Shown: positions 17,161 through 26,164 of the stretch, piece by piece
Layout: each line of letters opens with the position of its first letter
Position numbering within the stretch: the first letter of the stretch is position 1
Assembly: GCA_016719295.1 (NCBI GenBank)
Contig: JADKAF010000001.1
Span: forward strand, 4,712,001 to 4,776,000
Source of the DNA: Planctomycetota bacterium
GTDB taxonomy: Bacteria; Planctomycetota; UBA1135; JADKAF01
Length of the DNA stretch: 64,000 nt
Reading direction: 5' to 3'
The notes under the pieces: model-generated
What the model was told of the DNA's origin: nothing
Seen by the model: only the letters and a program-made list of their open reading frames with translations
The model's database searches: none
Made by a program: the position numbers and the translations under genes

Positions 17161-19239
17161 TCAGCCGATCGTGATTCGAAGGGCGTCGGTGGTGACGATG
17201 CTGGCGGGATTGGTGCCGAGCTTCAGGACCCACCACTGCGCGGTGTACACCTGGCCGATGAAGATGCCGTTAGCTGGGATCGAGACCGGTAGGGAGATGG
17301 ATCCACCGGGGCCGACGGGATAGGGGCCGATCGTGCTCAGCGGGTCGATCCAGAGGTAGGAGCTCGGTGCGCCGAGGAGGCCGAGATCGAAGACGGCGGC
17401 CGGTGAAGGCGCTACGTTGAGCCCCACCGTGAGGATCCCGATCTGGGCGAGGTTCTGCCAGAAGTCGATCGCGCCGCGCAGGTCGATGTGGAAAGTGCTG
17501 TTCGTCGTGAAGCGTGTAGAGGGCGTGGCGATGGTCGGATGGAAACCGTCGGCTCCGAAGCCGGCGACGCCGACCGGGACGGCATTGCCGTTCGGGTTCC
17601 ACTCATCCGCGCCTAGGTCGGGACCGCCTTGGCTGCCGAGACGACCGAGCAGCGGACGCGGGTCGCCTTCATAGTCGGGAGAGGGGATGCGTGCAGCGCG
17701 GTTACCGGCGTCGATGCAAGGTGATGTCGGCTGCAACTTGTAGTGCGGGCGAAAGAGCTGGGGATCCGTGCGCAGATTTCCCGTGCCCGCGTGCGTCTGG
17801 TTCTGGAAGCAGGAGTAGGCGATCGGGAAGCTCTGGTTCAGCTCGCCCCAGGTGTTGTTCGCAACGATGCAGTGATCGACCTGCAACCGCGAAGGAAAGC
17901 GACTCTCCAGATGAACGCCGTAACGAGCATTGTCCGCCATCGTCGATGTCTGGATCGCGACGTCGTTGCCACCGCCGAACAAGAGCCCGGAGTATCCGTT
18001 GCCTGCGAATACACCGTTGACGAGCCGCAGGCTACTGGTGCTCGTCGGGCCGAGCCAACAGAAGAAGCCGTACCCTGTGTTGCAAAGTGCTCGGTCACTA
18101 ACGGAGTCCACCACCAGATTCACTGCGTCGTCCAAGGGATGATCGACAACGAAGCCCTCTGTCTGGTTCTCCAGGGCCAAGTTGTTCTCGGAGAAGATGC
18201 GGACGTCTCCTGTGCCCCTGACCTCGTGTCGGAATCCCTGGAAGCAGTGTCGGGCAACATTGCTCCGCAGAGTGAAGCTGTACTGCCCGGGAGTGAAGTT
18301 GCCGTTGAGTCGGTAACCGTAGCCGCACTGAAGGAAGACGCACGACTCCACGGTGACGAGAGGGTCATAGGGACGGCCGACCTGGATCGAGATCCCGTCG
18401 CCGCAAGAACGGAAGTGCGAACTCCTCACTTCCAGGCGCGAGAGGAAAGCGTTGTTGCCCGACAGCAGGAAGACCCCTGCGGTGTTGCCCTGAAAGGTCG
18501 AGTAAGCGACGATTCCACCGACATCCGAGCCCGCGCCGCTGGTGTCCCGGATCTGGATGCCGCGTCCGGAACCGGTGAACTCACACTCTTCGATGTCCGG
18601 GCGCACCACCGCGTTGTCACCTTGGGCGAAGGCATCGATCCCCGGAGCGCCGGTGTTGCCGCGGAAGATGCACTGGAAGAAGCGCGGGTCGGTGATTTGG
18701 TTCCCGCGCTCGTCGATGCGGACGCCAGCCTGGGCCTGCCCATCGAAGACGCAGTTCCAGAAGCGAGGGCGATGACGGATGCCGGGGTTCCCACCCATTA
18801 GCGCGCCGACCTGAGCTCCGCGGATCTCGAGGTTGCGCAGCGTGACCTGGTTGCGGTTGTAGATGGTGCCGCGGTCGAAGACGATCGCCGACTCAGAGGA
18901 GCGGGGCGATAAGATGGCGCGAGAGCTCGTGGACGATCCCAGCAGGGCCACGTTGTAGAGCATCGTGAGCGGGAAGCTCTCTCCGTTGGTGGCCGGCGAA
19001 TAGACCTGGCCTCCCGCGAGGTGCAGCGTGTGGACGGACTGCACTTGGGTGGGCGGCGTGATGCGGCTCAGGGCATAGGAGATCGTCTTCCACGGCGCGG
19101 CCGTGCTGGATCCGTTGCCCGGGACATCGAGGCCGGATTGCCCGTCGACGTAGAAGCTGGATTGGGCGAAGAGGCACGGGGGCGCGCTGCATAGCAAAGC
19201 GAGCGCGGCGAGTATGGCTCGGGCGGGCGGGTGGAACAT
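17161..19239 (-). CDS. Secreted right-handed beta-helix protein
   Basis: A 692-aa exported protein. Residues 1-25 are a signal peptide ending at CLFAQ. SSFYVDGQSGLDVPGNGS at the mature N-terminus is typical of secreted parallel beta-helix (pectate-lyase-like) proteins. The body has many short repeats of the type N-x-A/V-F-x-G-N-x-x-G-V/I that build helix coils, up to the closing PCIDAGN..GADEWN segment at about 530. The last 130 residues are a separate beta-rich domain ending DALRITIG. A substrate or binding role is unknown. AAGGAGG 4 nt before ATG 19239 fixes the start. Codons are less GC-rich than in neighbours. Confidence 0.82.
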   Translation of the reverse strand: MFHPPARAILAALALLCSAPPCLFAQSSFYVDGQSGLDVPGNGSSTAAPWKTISYALSRITPPTQVQSVHTLHLAGGQVYSPATNGESFPLTMLYNVALLGSSTSSRAILSPRSSESAIVFDRGTIYNRNQVTLRNLEIRGAQVGALMGGNPGIRHRPRFWNCVFDGQAQAGVRIDERGNQITDPRFFQCIFRGNTGAPGIDAFAQGDNAVVRPDIEECEFTGSGRGIQIRDTSGAGSDVGGIVAYSTFQGNTAGVFLLSGNNAFLSRLEVRSSHFRSCGDGISIQVGRPYDPLVTVESCVFLQCGYGYRLNGNFTPGQYSFTLRSNVARHCFQGFRHEVRGTGDVRIFSENNLALENQTEGFVVDHPLDDAVNLVVDSVSDRALCNTGYGFFCWLGPTSTSSLRLVNGVFAGNGYSGLLFGGGNDVAIQTSTMADNARYGVHLESRFPSRLQVDHCIVANNTWGELNQSFPIAYSCFQNQTHAGTGNLRTDPQLFRPHYKLQPTSPCIDAGNRAARIPSPDYEGDPRPLLGRLGSQGGPDLGADEWNPNGNAVPVGVAGFGADGFHPTIATPSTRFTTNSTFHIDLRGAIDFWQNLAQIGILTVGLNVAPSPAAVFDLGLLGAPSSYLWIDPLSTIGPYPVGPGGSISLPVSIPANGIFIGQVYTAQWWVLKLGTNPASIVTTDALRITIG

Positions 19240-19243
19240 GGGT

Positions 19244-19250
19244 CCTCCTT
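19244..19250 (-). promoter_or_regulatory. Strong ribosome binding site deciding the beta-helix start
   Basis: AAGGAGG on the minus strand, 4 nt before ATG 19239. It is the strongest Shine-Dalgarno seen here and rules out the in-frame start further upstream. Confidence 0.75.
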
Positions 19251-19528
19251 TCTGGACGGGATGCGCACGGAGAGCTGGCGACGCGGTGCTCGATGGACTT
19301 ACCGGGCCGATCCGCTCTCGAGTGCGCACCTTCCGGAGGGCGAAGGCGGCGAAGGCGTGACGGCCGCCTCTAGTTTTCTTGCTCGGGAGAGGACTCGGAG
19401 CTTCTCTTGCCGAGGCTGGTCACGCGCGCCGGCGCTTCGCCCTCTTCCCTTGCCCGCGGATCCTCTCCTAGAACTGGAGTCGCGGCCGCGGAACGCCGCA
19501 TGGCTCCGTCCCGCTCGAACTCGATCGC

Positions 19529-20116
19529 ATGCCTTTGCCCATGACCACGCCCGCGGATCTCGACCAGCTCGTGCGCGCTCTGCGCGAGGCGCGCCGTGAT
19601 CTGGGGGCGCTCTTGCAGGACGAGCTCCTGCGTCGCGTTCGGGCCCTTTGCTCCCAGCGCCTCGCCTCGGGCGATCGCTTGCGCGGCTCGATGGACTCCG
19701 AGGATCTGACGCAGGACGTCCTCATCGATCTCATCGACGCCATCGAGGAGTTCCGCGGCCGGAGCTGGCAGGAGTTCTTCGCCTTCGTGGACGCGCTGGT
19801 CGGTCGCCGGAAGGTCCAGCACGCACGGAGGTTGGGAGCTGCGAAGCGCGGTGGATTCGCCGCTCCGGCGGCATTGCCGAGTGAGGTCGGGGCGAATCCT
19901 TCGGGCACTCCGTCGCGCGCGGCTGCGAACGCAGAGGAGCGCGAACGCGCGGGGCAGCTGCTCGCAGGTCTCCCCGAGGAGGAGCGGCTGCCGATCCAGT
20001 GGCGACTCATGGAGGAGCTCTCCTACGCGGAGATCGCGGCTCGTCTCGGGATCAGCGAGGAAGCTGCCCGGCAGCGTGTTTCCCGGGGGCTGCGGCGCTT
20101 GAAGGAGCGGTGGTGA
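19529..20116 (+). CDS. ECF-type RNA polymerase sigma factor
   Basis: A 195-aa sigma-70 family factor of the extracytoplasmic-function type. Region 2 is seen in MDSEDLTQDVLIDLIDAIEEFRG (about residues 54-77), and region 4 in EELSYAEIAARLGISEEAARQRVSRGLRRL (about 160-190), a helix-turn-helix that binds the -35 element. ATG 19529 or an ATG 12 nt later could start it. The next gene, a Ser/Thr kinase, begins 13 nt after the stop. No anti-sigma factor is present. In planctomycetes such pairs are known, and the kinase is thought to control the sigma factor. Confidence 0.85.
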   Translation: MPLPMTTPADLDQLVRALREARRDLGALLQDELLRRVRALCSQRLASGDRLRGSMDSEDLTQDVLIDLIDAIEEFRGRSWQEFFAFVDALVGRRKVQHARRLGAAKRGGFAAPAALPSEVGANPSGTPSRAAANAEERERAGQLLAGLPEEERLPIQWRLMEELSYAEIAARLGISEEAARQRVSRGLRRLKERW

Positions 20117-20129
20117 GGGAGTTCGGTCG

Positions 20130-22454
20130 ATGAGCGATGACGCGGACGTGCAGGGAGGGGAACCGAGAGAGCGGGTCCCGGAGAGCGCTGAGCGGCTTCG
20201 CCAGCGCCTGGATCGCGTGCTCGGCTCGGGGAGAGATCCGCTGCAGATGCTCGCGGAGCTGTTGGCTTCCGAGCGTCGAGAAGAAGCGTCGGTCGCGCTG
20301 CTCGACTTGAGCGGCCAGGCGATCGATGGATTCGAGCTGAAGCGCTTGCTCGGCTACGGCGGCATGGGTGCGACCTATCTCGCGCAGTCCCCCGAGGGAC
20401 CCTTGGTCGCGTTCAAGGTCATGATGGCGGAGCGCGATCGCGCGCGCGCCCGCTTCGAGAGCGAAGCCAAAGTTCTGGCGACGCTGCAGCACCCGAACAT
20501 CGCGGCGTATCTGTCGCACGGAATGCGGTCGGACGGGCTGGGCTGGCTCGCGATGGAGCTCATCGAGGGGCAGAGCCTGGAGGCGACCTTTCAAGAGCTG
20601 GCCACCGAGAGACCCGCGGGACCGATCGCTCGCGCGCTGGCCGAAGGATGCCGCACTCCGCTGCTCGAGGACGATGCCTGGAGGCGGCGCTTCTTGCGCC
20701 TGATGATCGGGATCGTCGAAGCTCTCGAGCACGCGCACGAGCGCGGGGTCGTGCATCGCGACGTCAAGCCACAGAACATCCTGGTCCGGCCCGACCTCTC
20801 CGCCGCGCTCGTGGACTTCGGCATCGCCCGGGACGTGTTCCGTCCGGTGTCCCTGACGCGCGCGGGGATGCGTCTCGGCACTCCGGGATACATGGCTCCC
20901 GAGCAGCTCGCGGGTCGCCTGAAGGAGCTCGGGCCTCGCACCGATCTCTTCGCCTTGGGCCTCGTGCTCTGGCGCGGGCTGTTCGGCAGCGATCTCTTCT
21001 CGAGCGAGGAGGAGCTCGTGCGTTACGCGGGGAGGTCTCGCGCCCTCCTCCCGAGCAGCGCGCAGCAGCTCGGACCACCGCTCCTCGGCGTGCTCTATCG
21101 GGCGTTGGAGCCCCTGGCGAAGCACCGCTACCCATCGGCTCGGGCGCTCGGTGAAGATCTGCGCCGCTTGCTCAGCGATCGACCCGTGACCGCGCATGCG
21201 CCGGGGATCCTGGCGCGCTTCTCTCGCTCGACCATCGGGCGGCGGCTCTTCCTCGTCGGAGGAGGAACGAGTCTCTTCGGGGCGGGCTTCTTAACGGCCC
21301 GAGCGCGGGAGCCCTATCGTCTGACGGTGGATGCTGTGAATCGGGGCGGCTTCTTCTGGCTCGGCGACGACGAGTCGCAGAAGCGCAGCCTGCCCCACGA
21401 TCCACTCGAAATCGAGCCCGGCGTCTACACGCTGCACTATCACTATCCCGAGACGATCCACCCGAAGCGCTACGAACAGCTCTCGCCCTTTCCGGTGCAT
21501 CGGGTCTCCCGAGAGATCGAGATCGAGCCCGGAGCGAGGAAGGACCATCGCGTTACCTTGCTCACCATCGGCGCCGATCAGCTGGGTCCGGCAGGGAACT
21601 GGCTCGGAACCGCGAATCGACCGCACATGCCTCCAGGAGAGGAAGAACCGCCCCGCGACCGCCCCTACTCGCTCCTCCGTCTCGGAACAGGACTGGGTGA
21701 CGCGAGCTTCGAGGTGGGCGTGGCCGGAAGCCATGAGCCGCGATGGCACTTCGCGCCCGGGTATCACTGGGTTCCCGCGGGCCAAGGGTATTGGGTGCGG
21801 GCCACGGGACCGCGTGGAGAGCAGGAGATGGTCGAGCGCGTTCAATGCCTGCCGTTCGAACGCACGGAGATCGTTCTCTTGAGCTCGCAGAGCCTTCCAC
21901 CGGACGAGAATCACCTCTCCTTCACATGGGGCAGCGTCTTCTCTCCGTTGCCCTCGGGGCTGGAGCTGGATCTCGATGATGGTTGGGGGCGTTGGCTCAA
22001 TGGCCAGCAGGAGCCGCAAGCACCCGATCAGGAGTTCTTCATCCGCTGCGTCCTCGCTCCCTTGGTCCGAGATCGGGCGATCACTGCGCGACTTCTCCTC
22101 ACGATGCCGAATCCACGGCGCTTCCGGCGCCTTCGGATCTGCTCGAACGCCGAATGGCGGAACCAGGATGCCGAGGTTCGAACCACCTGGGAGCTCGACG
22201 ACGGTACCTCCGGCGAGTTCGCCAGCCAGTTGAATGGCCGCGGGGACATGTCCCAGCACGTCGTTCCGGTCGAGATCACGGCCGGCCCGGAAGGCGCGAC
22301 GCGCTGCACGCTGAGCATCGCCGCGAGCGTGAGGCGCCTGCCTCAGGATTTCAGCAGCGTCGAGATCTTCAGCGGTATGCTCGGGCCTGCGGATGGTCGC
22401 AGGCACGTCAATGGTCACGTCGCGCTCTCCATCGCGGCTGAGCTGATGCCGTGA
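20130..22454 (+). CDS. Transmembrane Ser/Thr protein kinase, partner of ECF sigma
   Basis: A 774-aa protein. An N-terminal Hanks-type kinase domain (about residues 68-355) has the glycine loop GYGGMGATY, the lysine in VAFKVMM, the catalytic loop HRDVKPQN, the DFG motif in LVDFGIARD, and the APE motif in GYMAPEQL. One membrane segment (about 370-390, RRLFLVGGGTSLFGAGFL) is followed by about 380 extracytoplasmic residues of unknown beta-rich fold. It therefore looks like a receptor kinase. The 13-nt gap to the sigma gene indicates one transcript. The inferred role is phosphorylation of the sigma factor in response to an outside signal. Confidence 0.88.
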   Translation: MSDDADVQGGEPRERVPESAERLRQRLDRVLGSGRDPLQMLAELLASERREEASVALLDLSGQAIDGFELKRLLGYGGMGATYLAQSPEGPLVAFKVMMAERDRARARFESEAKVLATLQHPNIAAYLSHGMRSDGLGWLAMELIEGQSLEATFQELATERPAGPIARALAEGCRTPLLEDDAWRRRFLRLMIGIVEALEHAHERGVVHRDVKPQNILVRPDLSAALVDFGIARDVFRPVSLTRAGMRLGTPGYMAPEQLAGRLKELGPRTDLFALGLVLWRGLFGSDLFSSEEELVRYAGRSRALLPSSAQQLGPPLLGVLYRALEPLAKHRYPSARALGEDLRRLLSDRPVTAHAPGILARFSRSTIGRRLFLVGGGTSLFGAGFLTARAREPYRLTVDAVNRGGFFWLGDDESQKRSLPHDPLEIEPGVYTLHYHYPETIHPKRYEQLSPFPVHRVSREIEIEPGARKDHRVTLLTIGADQLGPAGNWLGTANRPHMPPGEEEPPRDRPYSLLRLGTGLGDASFEVGVAGSHEPRWHFAPGYHWVPAGQGYWVRATGPRGEQEMVERVQCLPFERTEIVLLSSQSLPPDENHLSFTWGSVFSPLPSGLELDLDDGWGRWLNGQQEPQAPDQEFFIRCVLAPLVRDRAITARLLLTMPNPRRFRRLRICSNAEWRNQDAEVRTTWELDDGTSGEFASQLNGRGDMSQHVVPVEITAGPEGATRCTLSIAASVRRLPQDFSSVEIFSGMLGPADGRRHVNGHVALSIAAELMP

Positions 22455-22763
22455 CGACGGCTTGCGAGAGAGGCGACGTAGGGGATCCTCGCCGAGTTCG
22501 GCTGCTGGCTGCCCCGTGATGAGGGGCAGGAGAACCCGTGGTACCTGGCTCTCGGGAGGTGCTAGGTCGAGCCATAGGAGCTCTTCGCCACTTCCGCCGT
22601 GATCTCGCGGTCTTGCCCGCCTTGAACCAACGACCCCCTCGAGAACGAGAGCGACCTCGAGCGCCGGCAACGGCTCTGATCGCCAGTAGCCCCCCAAAGG
22701 GCGCATGGTCGCATATCTGCTCCCGTGCTCTGATCTTCGCCCTTCTCCCAGGAGATCCTAGAC
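22455..22763. other. Intergenic region, 309 nt
   Basis: Lies between the kinase gene and the lipoprotein gene. It has a short hairpin near its start and presumably the lipoprotein promoter. No gene is supported. Confidence 0.4.
22510..22528 (+). terminator. Small hairpin after the kinase gene
   Basis: A 6-bp stem, TGCCCC / GGGGCA, with a 7-nt loop, 56 nt after the kinase stop. It has no T-run. Confidence 0.3.
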
Positions 22764-23387
22764 ATGAACCATCGCCTCCTTTCCCGACTTGCCCTTCTCG
22801 CCCTCAGCTCTTGCCTCGCTCTGCCCATCGGCTGCGGCAGCGATCCCCAGCCGCTCCCGCCGAAGGTCGCGACTGGCCTCGATGGCCTGCGCAACGAGGC
22901 CATCGCGCTGAAGGGCCAGATCGAGAAGGTGACGGCGGCACTCTCGGATCTGGTGATGAAGCCGCAGGCCGACCTGCAGCCGCAGAGCTTCAGCTTCGCG
23001 CAGGAGCTCGCCGGGCTCGAAGGACGCCTCGAGCGTTCGCAGGCGCAGCGCCAGGTTGCCGGCAACATGGTGCTCGAGCAGTTCGCGTTCTGGGATAGCC
23101 AGCTCGACAAGCTCGAGAGCGAGGAAGCGAAGGAAGTCGCCGCCGAGCGTCGTGCCGCTACCGCGGAGACCTTCGATGGCATCCAGATGAAGATCGAAGC
23201 GCTGCGCGAGAAGTTCACGCCTTTCTTCACCGATCTCCGCGACGTGCGTCAGTACCTGAAGGGCGACCTCAGCCTTCAGGGCTTGCAGACGATGAAGCCG
23301 GTGGCGGAGCGCGTGCTTGCGGCCCAGGGCGACATCCTGAGCGGTCTCGACGGCGTGGTCGCGAGCATCACCGCCGCGATCGGCTAG
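22764..23387 (+). CDS. Lipoprotein, DUF2959-like helical domain
   Basis: A 207-aa lipoprotein. The signal peptide ends in a lipobox-like LPIGC, with the modified Cys at about residue 24. The mature part is almost fully alpha-helical, with heptad-like spacing (LRNEAIALKGQIEKVTAAL; FDGIQMKIEALREKFTPFF). Its layout resembles DUF2959 proteins: a long helical hairpin with a F/YWD-type turn and a DLRDVRQYLKGDLS segment. Its function is unknown. It stands alone between hairpins, with its own expected promoter. Confidence 0.75.
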   Translation: MNHRLLSRLALLALSSCLALPIGCGSDPQPLPPKVATGLDGLRNEAIALKGQIEKVTAALSDLVMKPQADLQPQSFSFAQELAGLEGRLERSQAQRQVAGNMVLEQFAFWDSQLDKLESEEAKEVAAERRAATAETFDGIQMKIEALREKFTPFFTDLRDVRQYLKGDLSLQGLQTMKPVAERVLAAQGDILSGLDGVVASITAAIG

Positions 23388-23404
23388 TGCAAACGTGAAC
23401 GTCG

Positions 23405-23429
23405 GGGCGCGAGCGCTAGGCTCGCGCCC
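23405..23429. terminator. Bidirectional hairpin between convergent genes
   Basis: A perfect 10-bp stem, GGGCGCGAGC / GCTCGCGCCC, with loop GCTAG, sits in the 49-nt gap between the lipoprotein gene and the convergent SBBP-repeat gene. Confidence 0.75.
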
Positions 23430-23436
23430 TGGCGGA

Positions 23437-26013
23437 TCAGTGCGCGAAGGCGACGCGCAGCGCGTTCGAGGCCGAGAGCTCGTTCGCGACGCAGGCGCCG
23501 GCATCGTGCGGCTCGCTCCAGAGGCACTGCAGCGCGAGAGTGGTGCCGACCAAGCTCGCTTGCCGAGGGATCGAGAGGATCCATCGCGCGCGGCCGTTCG
23601 TATCGCTCTGCACGGGTATGGCCAGCGCTCGCCACGGATCGAGATGCAACGCGAGCGGTCCGATCGCGAGGGGGCTCGCGAGCACGTCGGTTGCGAAGAG
23701 AAGTCCGCCCAGCGCGCTGCCGGGCGCGCCACCGCACCAGAGCTCGAAGTCGCGGACACCGATCCGCGGCTCGCTATTGGCGCCGAGCGAGGCTTGGCGC
23801 GCGCAGCTCGAGGTGGGCGTGCCGATGGATGTCAGGCCGCGGGGCAGGAGATCCAGCGCGACGAGCGTGGCGTCGCCGGGATGTACGCTGCCGAGTGCGC
23901 GCGGCGTCTCGGGGAAGTCGGACGACCAGGTCGTGCCCACCGAGATCGCCAGCAGCGGCGGCGCGAGCGCTCCGCCGTTGACGAGGTCGCTCCCGTCGCC
24001 GCCGTGATAGGTGGAGTGGATGAGCTGCTTCTCTGGTGAGCGCGCCGGATCGATGCGGGCGAAGAATTGCTCGGGCTGGTTGAAGCCGAACGAGTGCGCG
24101 CGCGGTTGCTGCGCGTCCTCGGTGGTCGGCAGATGCTGCGAGGTCGTCGAGCCGATCAGCACGAGGGCGCCGCTGGGGTCGAGCTCGAGGTCGACCGCGA
24201 CATCGGAGCCCTCGCCGCCGAAGAGCGCTCCGTAGCGGAGCTGTGCGCTCGGTGCTCGATGCGTGTCGAGGATGCCGACGATGGCCTCGTAGCTTCCGCG
24301 AGGGCTCGCAGGCAACGTGCGCGCGGTGATGGGGAAGTCTTGCGAATCGCTGCCCCCGACGAAGGCGTAGATGCCCGGCTCGAGCACGCGCACGGAGCGG
24401 ATCTGGTCATCGCCCGAGCCGGCAAGGTAGGTTCCGTAGACGAGCTGCGCTCGGCCGGTGAGGCGGGGATCGAGGACCGCGAGGAAACCGTCGTAGTGAT
24501 CGTAGCGGCGTAGCGGCGAAGGCAGCGCTGCGAACGCGTTGGCGGTCACCGGTAGGTCGAGGCTTCTCGCAGTGCCGGCGATGACCCACTGCTCACCATC
24601 GCGCGCCAGCGACCAAGCGGCGTCCGGTTCGTTACCGTGGAAGCGCGTGGCGTAGCGGAGCTGCGCGCTGCCGCTGGCGCGGGGATCGAGCTCGAAGAGT
24701 GCCGAGCCGCGCCGACCCGAGGTGTCGGATAGAAAGGCCCCGGGGGTCGTCGGGAAGTCCGCGGAGTAGCAGAAGATGATCCCGCCGACGGCGCCGTCGC
24801 CGCAGGGGACCAGCTCTTGCAGGAGATCGCCGTTGATCCCACCGAAGAGCGTGCACCACGCGAGTTGCCCGGCGCCACGAGCGCTGAGGTCCAGCTTCGC
24901 GATCCAGGAGCCGCTGTCGCCAGTCAACTGGCGCGAATAAGCACCCGGCGTCGTCGGGAAGTCGCGAGAGCTATGTCTTCCACCGACGAACACCGCGTTC
25001 GTACCGGCGTCCGCAAGACAGAGAGCTACCTGAGCTTCGCTTCCGCCGATCAGCGCGCTGTAGACGAGCTGCTGTTCCGGAGGCAACGCGAGATCGATCA
25101 GGCACACGAAGGATGTGCCCATGCGAGGAGGCAACGCGAAGAGCCCGCCGGTCGTGCTGGGGAACTCGAGATCCGCCGTCTCGCCGCAGACCCAGAGGCG
25201 CGAGGAACCGACGGCGATCACGTCCCACGCGATCTCCCCAGTCGGTCCGCCGAAGCTCGTCGAAGTCCGCAGCTCCGGATCGAGCACTAGATCGCGCAGC
25301 TCGTCGGCTGCCGCGAGATCGAGCGCGAAGTGGTTCGCGTCGAGCAAGCGGAAGCGCGCGTCGTGCAGCAGCTCGCACGCCGTCTCTCCGCACCAAGCGA
25401 GCGGAGCAGGCTGACGGATCACGCCGAGCGCGGTCTCGAGGACCAGCGAGCGATCCTGATCGAGGTGAAGACCCGCGTGGCCCTGCACTTCGATCGCGAG
25501 CTCGCGGAGCGTCGCTCCTTCGTCGAGCAGGAGGTCGTACGCGAAGCTCCCCGCCTTCTCGCGGAAGCGCACGGCAAAGCCGTCGCCTTTCAGACACACG
25601 CTGCGATACGCCGCGAGGTCGGTCACCCAGCGCGCGGGATCGCTGCCGCGGAAGAACGCGCGCGAACCACAGCCTGCGCCTTCGGGCTCGGCACGCAGAG
25701 CCTCTCGTGCGCCGCGTAGCGCGAAGTGCACGCGCAGCACGGCGCGTCCCTCGTGCGGCAGCGTCGCTCCGAGGATCAGCGACCAGCCGTCGCGCTCGAG
25801 CGTGATCCAAGTGTTGCCGGAGCGCGCGGCCCAGAGCACGGCTTGATCCCATTGCCCGCAGTTCTTCACGAAGAGCGGGCGGGAGGCCTCGCGCAGCGCG
25901 TGATGGCTCCGGACGTTCGGCTGCGGGGCCGCGGGCTGCTGCGGGAAGAGAAGCGCCGCGGTCGCGACGAGCGCGACCGCGGCGTTGATCGGCGAGATCG
26001 TTCGGATACCCAT
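23437..26013 (-). CDS. Secreted SBBP-repeat beta-propeller protein
   Basis: An 858-aa exported protein. After a signal peptide (about 1-30), residues 45-275 match the DUF7948-type domain (FVKNCGQWDQAVLWAARSG). Five SBBP-type beta-propeller repeats follow, each with the mark F/LPxTxxA followed by a D-rich strand (FPTTPGAYS, FPTTPGAFL, LPVTANAFA, FPITARTLP, LPTTEDAQQ). The last 130 residues form a beta-rich domain ending NALRVAFAH, similar to the end of the beta-helix protein at 17161-19239. ATG 26013 is chosen because it begins the signal peptide. The role is unknown; such proteins are usually outer-surface or secreted. Confidence 0.82.
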   Translation of the reverse strand: MGIRTISPINAAVALVATAALLFPQQPAAPQPNVRSHHALREASRPLFVKNCGQWDQAVLWAARSGNTWITLERDGWSLILGATLPHEGRAVLRVHFALRGAREALRAEPEGAGCGSRAFFRGSDPARWVTDLAAYRSVCLKGDGFAVRFREKAGSFAYDLLLDEGATLRELAIEVQGHAGLHLDQDRSLVLETALGVIRQPAPLAWCGETACELLHDARFRLLDANHFALDLAAADELRDLVLDPELRTSTSFGGPTGEIAWDVIAVGSSRLWVCGETADLEFPSTTGGLFALPPRMGTSFVCLIDLALPPEQQLVYSALIGGSEAQVALCLADAGTNAVFVGGRHSSRDFPTTPGAYSRQLTGDSGSWIAKLDLSARGAGQLAWCTLFGGINGDLLQELVPCGDGAVGGIIFCYSADFPTTPGAFLSDTSGRRGSALFELDPRASGSAQLRYATRFHGNEPDAAWSLARDGEQWVIAGTARSLDLPVTANAFAALPSPLRRYDHYDGFLAVLDPRLTGRAQLVYGTYLAGSGDDQIRSVRVLEPGIYAFVGGSDSQDFPITARTLPASPRGSYEAIVGILDTHRAPSAQLRYGALFGGEGSDVAVDLELDPSGALVLIGSTTSQHLPTTEDAQQPRAHSFGFNQPEQFFARIDPARSPEKQLIHSTYHGGDGSDLVNGGALAPPLLAISVGTTWSSDFPETPRALGSVHPGDATLVALDLLPRGLTSIGTPTSSCARQASLGANSEPRIGVRDFELWCGGAPGSALGGLLFATDVLASPLAIGPLALHLDPWRALAIPVQSDTNGRARWILSIPRQASLVGTTLALQCLWSEPHDAGACVANELSASNALRVAFAH

Positions 26014-26164
26014 CACGGCGTCATCTCTCTCGGCCCCTGGGGGGAGAGCGGAGCCAGGAGATGGATCGCCGTTCGTCGCGGGTGGCCTGGAGGCGAAGTT
26101 CCGCCCCTTACCGCGAACGAGTCGGCGCGTTCGGTCGGGGATCTCCGTCGCGCGCGCGAAGGTC

